Source: Neckera pumila (lineage: Eukaryota > Streptophyta > Bryopsida > Hypnales > Neckeraceae). From it: a stretch of 64,000 bases of DNA. Location: assembly GCA_963969595.1 (NCBI GenBank), contig OZ018415.1, positions 2,480,001 through 2,544,000 of the forward strand, written 5' to 3'. Within the stretch, counting starts at the first letter, position 1, and each line of letters opens with the position of its first letter. This document shows, in pieces, positions 12,031-24,623 of this stretch. The notes below the pieces were generated by a model, which was not told the origin of the DNA, searched no databases, and was given only the letters and a program-made list of their open reading frames with translations. Both the position numbers and the translations under genes were made by a program.

Positions 12031-13053
12031 GAAGTCGGTGAACGTGAGTTCCAACTCTTTGTTATGACATTAACATTTCGAGAATCTTTGTTAAGATTCA
12101 TGGCACTATCCCTCACCTTGAGACAATGTTTCTGTGGCTATTGCTCGGCCACGGTTAGCAGTCACTATTAAAGAAAAATACATTAGAAAATTGCTCTTCC
12201 TTGGACCCCTGTGATATTACAATGGGAATTGCGCAAACATGGCACCTTGAACCATGGCGCAAAAGAAGTAAATTAATTATAGTTGGGCATTCCATTGGAG
12301 AGCTTCTTGTTGAAAACACAATGCAAAGTGGCCTGAAGTTCAATGTCGCTGATCTCACCTCTCAACTGTACCTGTAATACTTGTTCGACGTACCTATCTG
12401 GTAAATGTGCTTGATAGTTGTTGTTTTGAAATCTTGTGTTTCTTTTCCAATTACCATAACATTCAGAATAGGGACGCTGGGGTCTCTCTACGATGTCAAT
12501 GTAACATGAACAATTCGTGGTAATGCAGTGGCCCACAATCCAAAATTCATGGACAGGATTGCATTCAAAGTTGACCTGTATGGCCAATGGAGCCTCTAAA
12601 ATGACCTTTGCACAAGTATTTTGCATTAAGCTAAAATACAAATGCAAAAAACTGAAGTTCAGTCGATTAAGTGTTTTCTCACTTTAGCTCTTGTAAATCA
12701 AAGATGACCTCCCTTGCTAATGGAGCCTCTATGTGTCTAGATGTATAAAAAGATATACGTAATACTTGAGAACTTGAAGTGTGAAAAGGCAACGTCCCTA
12801 CTTGTTCATAAATCCAATTGAAATCTCCCTAGTATATTTTGGTAATAACTTACTAGCTTCAAGCTAACTCTAACATCTCTCTATTACAAAAACGGTTCTC
12901 CAATCTATGCATTTTCATCCCTCAGTACCAAGTCGAACTTACACTGGCAAACCCTGCTGTGACTGTGAACCAAGAATGTTCTTCCTTTCCTAGACCCCAC
13001 AGTTCAGTGTGGCTAAACTGAGCCACTTCTTCAGCTGCTTGAGCATATTATTA
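12031..13053. other. Intergenic, no gene recognised
   Basis: The region between the left duplication arm and the SIN3-like gene. A 124-residue minus-strand frame (12273-12647) has fairly protein-like composition, but it matches no family I know and has no supporting context. It would lie downstream of the SIN3-like stop codon. Confidence 0.4.
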
Positions 13054-14437
13054 TTACGAGTCATTGAAGCTCCCTGGGACGCCGCGAGCAATGAGCGCCT
13101 GTCGTTCCCTCTCCCTGTTGGCCTTCCCCTTCACATAGTACTCAGGATCTTCCCCCTGCCAGTCGAAAATCGGGTACTCCACATGCTCACAAGTCTTGCA
13201 ATCGGGGCAGCACTTGATGAGATTCTTCAGACGCTCCTGAAGCTCTGCAGTGGATGGCAGAGGGGGTGGGGGAGCTCGTGTGTTTGTATCTTGCAATTGC
13301 CTCCTGGCGGCTGTGCAGGCAGACACTCTCTGATCAGATGCTGGACCCGGGGATCCAGCTGCAGCAGTATTCCTGGGCACCGTTTGCACTTGCTGTCTCC
13401 TTGTGGCATTCCGAGCGGACACCCGAGCTGGTTGAAGCGCTTGGGTGGGTTTGGTCCGAGCTTCCTCCTCCCGGTTGCTGATGCTCTCTTCAACCAGCTT
13501 CCTGGGCTCAATCACAGTCCACAGGTCTCGTCAGTCTAAACCAGTCTAAGTCCACGTACCAGTTCTAGGCAGTCTAAACGCGTCCAAGTGCATGTTACGG
13601 ATGTTATACAGTATGAGCAAGCAACTGGACAAGGATCGGAGCTAGATCGAGCACTCACCCTGGGACCTCCTTTGAATTCGTAGTCTCCATTTTCTCCTTG
13701 CCTTTGCTAGAAATTTCTGCACGTCTACTGCTCTTGCCAGGTGACTCGTTCTCCCTCACATTTCCACTTAGATGCACAAATTTCACTTTCCTGGGGGCCA
13801 GAGCCGGTTGCTGACCAGGTTCCTGAGCGGGCATCTTACTGGTGGAACCCTCCAAAGAAGGCAAAAAGGTTCTGAAGTCCGCTAGCATATCACTGTGGTC
13901 TGCAAACAACGTCTCGGCCAACTTGTATACGTAGTCGATAGAGTTGCTTTGTTTTTTATACAAGGCTAGAATCTCACAAAGCTCCTTGTACTTGCTCTTT
14001 CCGAGAGCGTGGACCTTGCGCTTAAACAAGATCCCTTGTTGCTTCACTAAAACTTCGAGAGGTTCCGTCGATGGGAGGGTGATCCGCTGATCTTCCGGAA
14101 GGAACTTGTTGAAGCCCAGGATCAGACTCGTGTGGCCCCGGAAAAGGTCTATTATGCGACTGACGACGCCGGCATGGTCCACTTGCTTCAGTCGCCAGTC
14201 CTGCAGGATCTTTAGAAACTTCTGGTAGCTCTGTGCGTCGTCCTTGAATGTCGCCTGCACTTCTCTCACGTACTTCACGCCGGTCTCTTGGCTGATCACT
14301 GGCTCGTCGGTCACTTGGTCATTCTCCGCAGAGGGTGCCACTGGCGATGATTCTCGCTCTCGTTTGAGGGAAGGTTCAGATGGGCCGTTTCCATGTTCTT
14401 CCCTCACTCTTTTCCATTTCCTCAATGCTGCAGCCAT
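13054..14437 (-). CDS. Small SIN3-like protein with two PAH domains
   Basis: Exon 1 (14437-13659) and exon 2 (13501-13054) join across a 157-bp GT-AG intron with the donor GTGAGT, giving 408 residues. Without splicing the frame stops two codons past the donor. The N-terminus is charged (MAAALRKWKRVREEHG) and contains KRERESSP. PAH1 lies near residues 56-118 (VREVQATFKDD...FNKFLPED) and PAH2 near 136-194 (FKRKVHALGKSKY...FRTFLPS). These four-helix modules let SIN3 co-repressors bind transcription factors. The remainder is basic and low in complexity, with a CPDCKTC cluster near the end. Real SIN3/SNL proteins exceed 1000 residues and carry a histone-deacetylase interaction domain, which is absent here. 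The protein is therefore a truncated relative that might compete with full SIN3 for partners (inference). The acceptor choice is the only one that keeps phase; it is the least certain part. Confidence 0.75.
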
Positions 14438-17239
14438 TAATATTCGATCGACACTGACTGCTCGCAGCGGATTGGGTAGGATACGTAGAGAGTTCTACTT
14501 TCAGTTACCCTTGCAATGATGAATCTCTTTTGTGATCTCCTAGTACTAGATGCTTCGATCGCAACTAATCAACTACACAAATCAAGAGCTGATGAGCTAG
14601 CAAAACTCTGTGAAGGAGGAAATCCAATTCACTGGCTATGAACTAGGCTATGAACTAGATTAATTTCTGTCTTAGATTGCAACTCCAATATGCTAGGTTT
14701 CAGATGGATACTACTGAAAACTCATCGAAACACTTGAAAGTTAAATTAAACCCTAGGTGAGACATACATGTCATTGAAATCAGCATCAAGAGAATATCAC
14801 TGGATGTTAATTGTTTCAATCCCTCGATTGGTACGCTGGTTTAACAACATCTTTCACAATCACTGTTATGTGTCTTCTTCAATTCTCCATGGTGTCGGTT
14901 ATTCTGCGTCTACAAGGGATGAACTTTAATTGAACTCCAAGCTCTCCCCTAGCTACACTGACGTACAGTTAATTAAGAATGAGGGATGAGTGGAGTCCAC
15001 CTACCTCATCCACCTGGGCACGCACGCAGCCAACGTCCACTACTTTCGCAAACCAGCAGTAGCTAGAAGTGTCGCGAGTTGATCGATGGATCCTCTCTCG
15101 CACCAATCAGCAATAAAAATCTGAGAGAGCTCGTTGAAACAAAACCACAGCGCAGAAGCACAAAAAACAAATCAATGCAGAACTAGAGTCTGGATCCACC
15201 AGAGGCGAGGCCAGAGTCAAAGCACATCGACAACGAAGAGAAGACGCTATGAGCAAAGTAACTGGTAATACAAGACTAAGTGGTCGATGGGAGCTCACTT
15301 AAGTATACCTAATTTCCCTCCTGACGAAACTAACTCCCAATGCGGTACTTTTCTCGACACTGTCGAACCCTAACCTCCTACCGAGTCCTATGCATCCGGG
15401 TTCACCACTACTGGCTCTGAACATACGCACAGCTAGCTAGCCACGGTAAGTCAATTTCCTCTTAAATTTCGTCAAATTGATAAACTTTTCGGCGCCAAGA
15501 TTGTGACACACTTCTTGCCAAGGCTTTAAAAACTTGGACAAGTATAGGTTTACGTTTCACGCTGCCCGTCCTGAAAAGTGCCAAAGTACTGGAATACTGC
15601 CAACTTAAGGAAATTGACATTTTTCGTTGCTTGTAGTGGCGGAATTGACATTTTTAGAACTTTTTTAGAGCTTTGTGCACTTTTTTGTGCAGTTAATATA
15701 GCAATGTTAGCACTCAGGATCGGGCCAATGTATAACGAGATACTTTGAGTGTGACAATTAGTTGATGCTTGACTAGGTGGAGGGAAGCAGTGGACGCGTA
15801 TATATGTCGATCGATCTCGGTAGTCAGTATGTGTGAAAACTCCTACGTACAGATTTTCAAAAATCATTGGCATATGTTCGTTACATTAGGTGGTAGTTGG
15901 TGTCCATGGTAAACTAGGCTGTCCAATGTAGAGCACATTTGCTCAATTTTTAGTTCCGTACCAGCAACTGGACAACCAAACCTCTCATCGATATTAATTT
16001 TTGATTAAGTTTCATTATACTGTTTAGAAGTTTGGGCATGCATTTGCACTTGAAGGTTACAGTCTTCGGCAATCTGAAGTTTTCCATTTCGATAAATTTG
16101 ACCATCCTGATTCACAGGGCTTTTTAGGAATCAGAAATGCGCAATTCAAGGGATGAGGTTACTGCTATGAATAATTGGGGTGCAACTAAGAACGAGGGGT
16201 TTAATTTCATTTCGATGAGAACTCAAGGCTCAACCTGCATCCTGCTTCACTGCCAGGCTTCTGATGGAATTAATTTCTCGGCTAGGGTCACTTTCGTTAG
16301 AACGGCTTGTGAATTTCGAAGTGCACAGAGCACACGGATCCTGGTATGATAGGTTTGATCGTTTCATCTGAGGTTGCAAAGGGGTATCTGGACGGAGTTT
16401 CTCAGAGTGGTCATGACTAACTGCTAACGTCAGTCTATCACAATCTTGCTCTGAGTGATACTACAATATGACATTACTTCAATTTCATTATATTGGTGCG
16501 ATTCTTGTTTTGTCATACATCTGATCGGTGGTTGTTGTTCTTACACTTTGTAAAATTAATGATGATTAACTCAATTCTCAGTTGCATTGGTTGCAACTTC
16601 TAGCTCAGTCAAATGAGGGTGTCGCCCGAAATTGTGTTCGCTAGCTCACAATACCACATAACATTCTAATGAAATCTGCCAACACAGAGTAATACAATGT
16701 TCCTTACAAAAAAGGAGAATATTTAGGCAAATTGGTTGACAAAGTCAAGAGTGAATCGCCAACCCAAAATCACTAGCTGAGAGTGCCAAATTACCGGATG
16801 AGCAACATGCTTTGCTTCTTCCTATTAAGGATCTGAAGCTATGAATGCTTCTTCCTATTAAGGATCCGAAGCTATGAATGGGGAAGTGTAATGTATATAT
16901 GCATCAAACACCTAGCTCTTTGACTGAAGCTTTATTTTGTCACATTTAATCCAGGTTCTCAAATTGTGGATCAGGGGACTATATATTGTTTCAGTGCATT
17001 CATTCAAGTACTGTCTGATAATAGTTTTCGCTGTTGGACCTTGGACACGAGCTAGAAGCTGCTATTTCTCTCATGTTAAAGTACGTAGATCAAGATCTTC
17101 AGGGTCAGCCACTCTTGGTAAAGTCAACTTGCAAGTGTTTTAGATTACTTGAAGGGATACCTGTACACAGAGTCTGAGAAGAAGCTTATGTGAGACAAGT
17201 ATTTTGTTAAATGGCGGTATTCCACAAACGGCTTGGCAC
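14438..17239. other. Upstream region of the SIN3-like gene and intergenic DNA
   Basis: DNA up to about 15460 is GC-moderate and probably holds the promoter and leader of the minus-strand SIN3-like gene. No TATA box could be fixed. A 33-bp direct duplication occurs at 16815-16880 (unit starting CTTCTTCCTATTAAGGAT). Short frames at 15550-15873 and 16137-16349 are not recognisable. Confidence 0.4.
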
Positions 17240-17242
17240 TAA

Positions 17243-17504
17243 GAGCATTCCCACCGGGAGGTCCGTGTCGCTAAAAGTTTAGGGAAGAGGACCTGAGATG
17301 CAGACAGGGATACAGAAATTTCACCGCACCAAACTTTTTCAAAAATCTGTATCCGTAAATATACAGAATTCTGTAAAACTCTCACCGAATTCTCTATCCA
17401 GAGGATCATATAGAGAACTGGCGAGGTCTCATCTGTATAAAGTCAAGGTTGACTGCTTTGAGACTTCAAGTTTAGGGATAGAGAACAGATTGGTGGGGAT
17501 GCTC
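17243..17504. mobile_element. Tourist-like MITE, 262 bp, TAA target duplication
   Basis: The left end is GAGCATTCCCACC and the right end GGTGGGGATGCTC. TAA flanks both sides (17240-17242 and 17505-17507). The interior is non-coding. The end sequence and three-base duplication match Tourist/PIF-Harbinger MITEs. It differs internally from the 119-bp element at 5406. Confidence 0.85.
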
Positions 17505-17869
17505 TAAGTCTTTCACGATTAGACCATGCGATCTGAAGAAATGAATATAAAAGTGGCGTCTGGAATACCGCCATTTTAACAAAATTTCTCATCCACATCT
17601 TTCCACTTTGTTTAAAGGAAGCCGAGTAGCATGAAATATTGATTAATGCGGGCAACAATGCTATCTCTCTTTAGAAAACTTTATTAAGAATTCTTTAGAG
17701 TTTTGTGATTCTATTAACTATTAAGCACTACTGCAAGTGCAATTTCCACTAATATTGTAGTGGAATCCAAAGTCTTGGAGCAAACGTTGATTGTTTGATG
17801 TATTTGATGCATGCTTGTAGAAGAATGCGGATGGTGTATAAGGTAGTCTACTTTAAAAGGGGCTATATT

Positions 17870-17985
17870 CTAAATGCAACCCATATCTAAGAATGAGTGA
17901 TATGTTGCTTGAAATATCTATTATTGTCAATGTTGAGTTAGGTATGCTTAAATGGTTGCTTTAAGAATTGACTACCTTAGTGAGA
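17870..17985 (+). repeat. Dispersed repeat shared with 51040-51155
   Basis: About 115 bp containing ATGTTGCTTGAA and GAGTTAGGTA match 51040-51155 in the same orientation at roughly 80 percent by eye. Non-coding. Confidence 0.55.
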
Positions 17986-18239
17986 AAGTCACTTTAGTGA
18001 TCCCCTAATTTGTCACTTGGGACTCAAATTTATTTTTTTGCCATCATATTGTTATGTTTATTAGGTCAAAATCCTAAAAAAGAGTACATTAGGAAGAATT
18101 GGAGCCCTCAAAGGGGCTATAAGTGAGATGAACACGAAAACAAGGGCCAAATTTTTTATTTTTTATTTTTTATTTTTATTGTTTTGCCATTAGCAAATTA
18201 GAGGGCCCGGATAGCATTGTAGAGTGCACTAAAATAATT

Positions 18240-18898
18240 TTTTTCACAATCATTTCATTTGGATTCATTTCATTTGGATTTGTTTTGAGAAAGTTATACA
18301 CATTCTTGTTTTTTGGGCAGTTAGAGCATCTTTTTGAAAAAAATAATTTCTAGGATGCATTTTTGAATGAAATTTTTCAAATTTTTCAACTTTTTTTTTT
18401 TTGCATGGTTTATTTTACTTGCTAGAACAATCTCACCATTGGAATTAGTGCATTTTAATTCCATTTAAAATTTATGAATATTTTAGATTTTCCTTCTATC
18501 TCGTAACTACTTCTACTTAAAAAAATTTTAAAGAATGGTCATTAAATTTTTTTTACTTTTATTTTTTTTCCTAGACTCTCAACTCAATTCTCCACTAAAA
18601 AGATTAAAAGCTCAAAACTCTGTAGTGCAAAAATTTTAAGTTAAAAATGTTCAAAGTCAAAAAATCTAGTCCTGCAATGTGCTGAAAAACTTGTTTTTTT
18701 CACTTTAAACACAAATATCTTGCAATCTGTGCGGTCAAAAATTCTGAAATTTTTTCCACACACTCTCATACTAGTTAGGTGTAAGATCCTATGATTAGAT
18801 GGGCAAAAAAATCATTTTTCAAATTTTTTTACTTTTTGTTATAGAAATGGCAATTTTGAGTGTTTTTTGGCAGAAAAAGGGCCTCGGTCTTTTAGGAG
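18240..18898 (+). mobile_element. TTAA-family element, left end missing
   Basis: The interior and right end match the TTAA family described at 47155-48076: the motif ATCTCACCATTGG, the stretch CTTGCAATCTGTGCGGTCAA, and a right end CGGTCTTTTAGGAG followed by TTAA (18899-18902). The expected left end is not recognisable, so this copy is truncated or eroded. Confidence 0.7.
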
Positions 18899-20201
18899 TT
18901 AAACTAAAATAGAAGAAGACCTGCCAATGTAGTATTTTGTTCATAAAAGCCCCAAATAACTAAAGTACTCTAATATTTCACTTGTAGATAGGTCACATGC
19001 ACTAAGTTAGCAGAAAGTCCTAGTTGGTAAAGCACGTTGTAAATACCTTTCTGAGCTCCAACCAACACCCAAATCTACAATTGCATATGACCTAGCTAAA
19101 CTAGGAATAAATTTTTGATTAGGCTTGAAAACACTTATAAGGGATATAAACTCGGGTTTTCAATCATTTCAAAGACTAAGTAGAAATCAAATTGATAGCC
19201 TTGCAGGTGAAAATTCAAGTGCCATGAAGATAAGCTTGCAATGCCTCAATTTCAAGATAATTGGGCAATTGCTCAAATGCCCACCAATCATTGAACAAAA
19301 GATGGCACTACGTATGTATTTTTTGCCAAGACGAAAACGTGGTCTTTCAATCATTAAAGGCCAAGCTCTCAACTCTTTCTAAGTATTGATCATGAACTAC
19401 AAATCTTTTGCCATGGTCCTTTATATCATCAAAAGTGTTGATTTTCCAACTCTTAAAGGGATCAACTGTCACAAAGTGTAGGATTGGCTTCTCTCTGCTC
19501 CCATCAACATGAGCTGTGGCCTCCTTTACAGCATAATTATGCGTCCATGTCTGGGCTATAAACCACAACTTCTAAATTATGTCAAATCTTCTACAACGTT
19601 GTTAAATTGTTCCTTGTTGGTTTATTTTGTTGTGGCTCTACGTTGGCTCAAGTATCCAAGAAGGGATAAGAAACCTATGGGTTACAAGATGGGTAAAACC
19701 AATGACATACTATGAGAAACCTCAAAAAATAGATTATGTACAATTAAACTTCAAATTCATAGTTTGCAGCTCTTCATCACTTCAACCTCATTGTTAGAAT
19801 AAAGCAAGTTTTGACCATGCGGATCATAACTCTCACTTTGTCACTACAACAAGAAATATAGATGAGCAATAGTGCGACCCACACTGCCCGTAACAACAAC
19901 AATTTACAAAGTTTAAAACAAAGTCCAAAATAGGCTAGGGCATCACAATTATAAATAATTAGCTTGAAATCAATTGTAAATCCTCTGAACTTTTCTAAAT
20001 GAATTCCATCTACACCTCCAAAAACACCAAATCAATACTAAATCTAGTTTGGTCTAGCATATGTGGAATTTTGGTAGTTTATTAAAACTCAAACATCTTC
20101 ATTAAAATTCTACAAAACAAATTGAACATTGATCCTAACACTAAGGGCTCCTCTCAAATTCTCCTTAGCAGCCTACACACCCTCAAAAGCAACACCTTTA
20201 A

Positions 20202-21512
20202 CCCCTAAAGGACCAAACACCATTTTTTGGCAACATAGCAATTTTAAGCAGCTCACTACAAACGGAGTTTTTATTTTTTTTCTTTGAAAATTTCACAAAA
20301 CATGTGCCCAAGTAGTAGCTTTAAGGCCAAAAATTTTCATAACTTTTGACTGTACGGTTAAAAAGTTATTACATGATATGTGACTTTCATTGGTCAGCGG
20401 GTAGCCCGGGCAGCTCAAAAAACTTCTTAAAAAATGACTTTAAAAAAAAAAAAAAATTTGAAATTGGTTCTTTAGATTTATATAGAAGTGTGAAGCTTTG
20501 AATCATTCAATTTGGATCTATGAGTCAAAATTTATGAGGATTTTAAGTTTGTGGGTAGGTGGGTCGTTGTATGAATGACCTTCCGTTTTTGTTCCACTTT
20601 GGCCGTTTTCAGCCATTTTTTTGGAAGTACTATAAAAATAAAAAAACATTTTAAAAAAATATGAAAAATATGAGAAATGTATACACCTATAAGAAGAAGA
20701 TATACAATGAAGGAAAAGCAAAAAAAAAATCTTTAAATAGGAGAACTAGAAAAGTGCAGAATCGCAAGAAAATATATACTTTAATATTTTAATTTATAAA
20801 ACATAGGAAGAGTAATTTAAAAAAGAAACTAAAAAATGCCATTTGAGAAGACTTCATAATAAAGAGATTTCACCAAAAAAATGATCCTAAAACCATCTTC
20901 AATGTTCAGAATTGCATGCGCAAGGGAGCCCTCTTTGCATGGGCGTAGAAGATATAAAATAAATATTTTTTAATGCCCCTTGGTATAAATATGAGTTCCT
21001 ACTATGGGAATAGACCATAGAAATTTTAGCTCCAAATCATTTAATTTGGGGACTCCTTACGTAGTAAAAACCCTAAAACTCAAAACATGACAAATTAGTT
21101 TAAATGATTTTTAAATATTAAATGATTTTTGAAAATTTTTGAAAATTATGAGATATAATTAAACTCATAAGAAGACTCTCCACTAAAAATTTCAAGTTCA
21201 TATGAGTCATGCTTCTAAAGTTATTGCAAAATGAAGCGTCGGCACTGCGCTTGTGACAATGTTTCAGTACCGGTCTTTCATGCAATCACCCAGGTATGGA
21301 GTCTTTCAAAACCATACCTACCCACAAACTTAAAATCCTCATAACTTTTGACTCATAGATCCAAATTGAATGATTCAAAGCTTCACACTTCTATATAAAT
21401 ATAAAGAACCAATTTCAAGTTTTTATTTTTTTTCAAAGTCATTTTTAAAGAAGTTTTTTGAGCTGCCCAAAACTGCTATGTTGCCAAAAAACGTAGCTTG
21501 GTCCTTTAGGGG
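20202..21512. mobile_element. TTAA-family element, palindromic variant, 1311 bp
   Basis: Terminal repeats CCCCTAAAGGACCAA and TTGGTCCTTTAGGGG are flanked by TTAA (20198-20201 and 21513-21516). Unlike other copies, both ends carry the same head sequence (TTGCCAAAAAACG-like). About 300 bp of the left side, including the GGATCTATGAGTCAAAA segment near 20513, is inverted near 21350. The middle (about 20700-21280) is unrelated AT-rich DNA. No transposase frame. Confidence 0.85.
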
Positions 21513-21516
21513 TTAA

Positions 21517-23480
21517 TTCTAAAGCTTCAAGATTTAAATTTGTTAGTGCCTCCATACATCACAACCAATGCCTCCAAAGTCAAATCAACAAATTAAATCT
21601 TCTTTCTAAACTCTAATATTCTATTAACATCAACACCTAAGAAATTATCTTCAAGTAATAAGCATCAAATATACTTCTAAATGCTTCTACTATATCACAA
21701 TTGAATTAGTCTTGTACATAGTTTGAAGTACACAAGGAAACACCTCAAATTACGTAAATTGGCAACATTGCCATCACTCTACAAACAACCTTCAAGGTTT
21801 GTTTTTTACGAAACTTCATGAAATCCTCACACACAAAACTTGAAGAAAATGAAAAGGAAAGAGGGTTAGCCTAGGATTTTCATTCAATCCTTATAGCCTC
21901 TAAATATCCTCAAATTCTATCTTAACTGGACCTTAACTCCACTCTAATCAGACATTAAGTAGATCTTAACTCAATCCTAACTAGACATTAAGTAGATCTT
22001 AACTCTGTCATAACTAGACACTAAGTAGATCTTAACCGACCCCTAATTCTATCCTCCTAGATCCTAATTAGACCTTTTGAGCTAGTCTAAGCTAAGTACT
22101 CTATTAACTCTCTGAAGTTGCAAAGTGACTACCAAAACATACATGTTGTCATCTAACATGACTTGTAGATGATAATGATACTTGCATGGTCAAAATTTGA
22201 CAAATTTAACAACAAAATAGTATAAATGTATTCTACAAGGTTTTCAAAAGAAAAGTGAGACCATCAATAGTAATGTCAAGTTATGAACAAACCAATATGT
22301 GTTGCATTCTGTTTAGAAAGTTTTCAATAATACAACAGGTGTTCAATCAAATTTTCCAATGTAATTGGAATCCATATGAGTTGTCTTACTATAATAATGT
22401 ACCATAAAAATTGTCTCACAATGTACATGAAAATTGTCTTACTATTGTATTATGGTATATACAATTGCCAGGATAAAAATTGTTTTGATATATATAAGGA
22501 TGGTCAATTTTATTTTTATATTTTTTAATAATAAAGCACTGTGTACACGTAACTATGGTTTTGCTATTTTTTTCTAAATTTTGACAATAAACCAAGATCT
22601 ATACATGAAGATGATCCATGGTAGTTGCTAATTTTATATATTGATTTGATACTACTTATAAAATCTCTCTCCCTCTCTTTCTTCTATAACTCATTACTTT
22701 TTGATAATAGTGTTTAATAGTTTATTCTCGAGCACAATATAGATTTTCTTTAAACCAGTATTAGTAATTTTGATATGTTTTGATATAATCAAAATATATA
22801 TCTAAAGAACAAAGTCAACCACCTAAGGCTCTTCACATAATTAAAATACAAATTTTTCATATTGACATGTTTGCCATTTAAAGCAATCTTAATGTATAAA
22901 AGGATGTTTGAAATTTTTTACTTTGAATATTATAACAAATCAAAAAAATTTTAAACTTTAATAATGGAAGCTTTTTCATTATAACATATATTTATTCTAC
23001 TACATATAATTTTTGAATGAATCACATTATTTCCTATTAGGTAAATAGTTGTTTATTCAGTCTTTGAAGAAACTGACCTATTGATTTTCAAGCTAAAAGT
23101 TGAGTTTAAGTTAAAAAATTAAATTTCTTGTTAAGAAAAACATACAATGCCAAAATTATATTCAAATACTAGTAGAAAAGGACCAAAATTAGCTTTATTT
23201 CATAGGACATGTTTAAAATTGGACAATTTGAAAGAAAGAAAATGCAAATTTTCCTCATCTAATCTCTTTTTGGTCCGTTTGAGTGTGATTTGACCTACTA
23301 ATAGTTTGATTCTTTGGGAGAACTTCTAAAGAACTATAGGAGCTTCCAGAATACTATGAGAAGTTCTACAAGATACTAGAAAACTATCAATGTATTTGGA
23401 AGGTCTTTGAATATTTGTAATAGCATACCACGTTTTATTGTTTCTATTATTATGACAATGTAGAAAGTGTCCAATTGTAT
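21517..23480. other. AT-rich intergenic DNA, no gene recognised
   Basis: No frame over 60 residues and no splice-linked exons were recognised. At about 21910-22070 a motif with CTTAACT and AAGTAGATCTTAACT recurs four or five times at 30-60 bp spacing, an imperfect short tandem array. Confidence 0.5.
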
Positions 23481-23489
23481 AGCAACTCA

Positions 23490-24365
23490 AATACCAAACC
23501 ATAGGTCTCCAATGTTGGTTAGTTGTGCACTGATAAATTTATCTCGTCTTGTAATCAAAATCAGCGTCAAATACTTGGAATGCTTGTGACAAATTTTCAT
23601 GTGTATGGTAATCAGGTAATGTAGATTTGGTTTTGGTTGCTCCAAAAAAAACCTATCTCAATGTAGTCAGAATACAAAGCTAAAAGATTAGTGTTTGTTC
23701 ATAAACACCATCATTGGACAGAAAAAGATTGGAGTAAGAGATTAGTATTTGTTCATAAACACTGTCATTAGACAGAAAAATATTGAAGTAAGGTTATTTG
23801 GACTGATGAATTGTCATTTCAATTTGGAAAGAATTCTCTACCGATTAGAGTATGGTGGAAGGTATATGAAAAATATGCATGGAATTGTCTAGCTCCTAGT
23901 TATAAACATTTGTAATGGTTTGGAGTGCCTTTACAAGTTTTGACAAAGGTCTTTCAGGCATCATTCCTCAAGGTGAAAGAAATGTAGTGGATTTCGTTTA
24001 TAACATTACAAGGGCACATTGAGCCTATTCTATCTCATACATGATCAAACATGACTTCACGCATATAAAGATGGCACTCTAGTTCATTGTGGTAAATTTC
24101 CAAAATGGACACAAGTTCATGATGTAAAATAGTTACATCAGCTTCTTGATGCTCCTAATCTAAATCCCATAGAGAATCTATGGAAGATAATCAAAGATTT
24201 GTTGAAATACCACAACATGCTGAAGAACAAGCAAGAAAAGATACAAACAATTCAAGCGATATGGGAATCAAATATCTCTTCACACTTGCAAAAACTCATT
24301 TCAAATATCTCCAATCAAATGCAAGCTATCATTTCAACAAAAGGTGGCAACACTAGATGGTAGAT
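23490..24365 (+). pseudogene. Tc1/mariner-type transposase relic
   Basis: Read in a single frame with several stops, the segment follows a Tc1-like transposase. RLVFVHKHHHWTEKDWSK matches the region before the first aspartate. Next come VIWTDELSFQFG with the first catalytic D, VWWKVYEKYAWNCLAPSYKH, and KDGTLVH with the second D. The end is LDAPNLNPIENLWKIIKDLL, in which NPIENLW carries the catalytic E of the DDE triad. The spacing from the second D to the E is close to the 34 residues of Tc1 (DD34E). Stop codons (at least four) and an in-frame 54-bp tandem duplication near 23675-23790 make it inactive. The helix-turn-helix part upstream is too decayed to place, and no terminal inverted repeats were found. 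A transposase of this class could have mobilised Stowaway-like elements such as the one at 37844 (inference). Confidence 0.8.
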
Positions 24366-24623
24366 AGTGTACACAAAACATCCAAGTTGTTGTATGATTT
24401 TGAATTCCCCATGAATATATTTGTTATAGTCCATTTCTGAGTATACTAAAGCTTCCTCAAGTTATTAAACTTTATGTTGAAATCTGACTGCGACTAAAAT
24501 TCGTAAGATAATTGGAACTGACTATACTGTACATCGAGAAGCTGAGGATGCGGAAGGACGTCGCAGGTAAACTCTCGCACTTTCCCTGTGACCCTCGCAG
24601 GGAACTAGACAAACAAAGAGGCT

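Noticed and set aside
12273..12647. 124-residue minus-strand frame with protein-like composition
   Set aside because: No recognisable motif, no splice partners and no counterpart in the duplicated arm; kept only as a note in the intergenic entry.
13227..13539. Alternative frames (94 and 176 residues) over exon 2 of the SIN3-like gene
   Set aside because: Only the frame continuing from the PAH exon across a proper GT-AG intron is supported.
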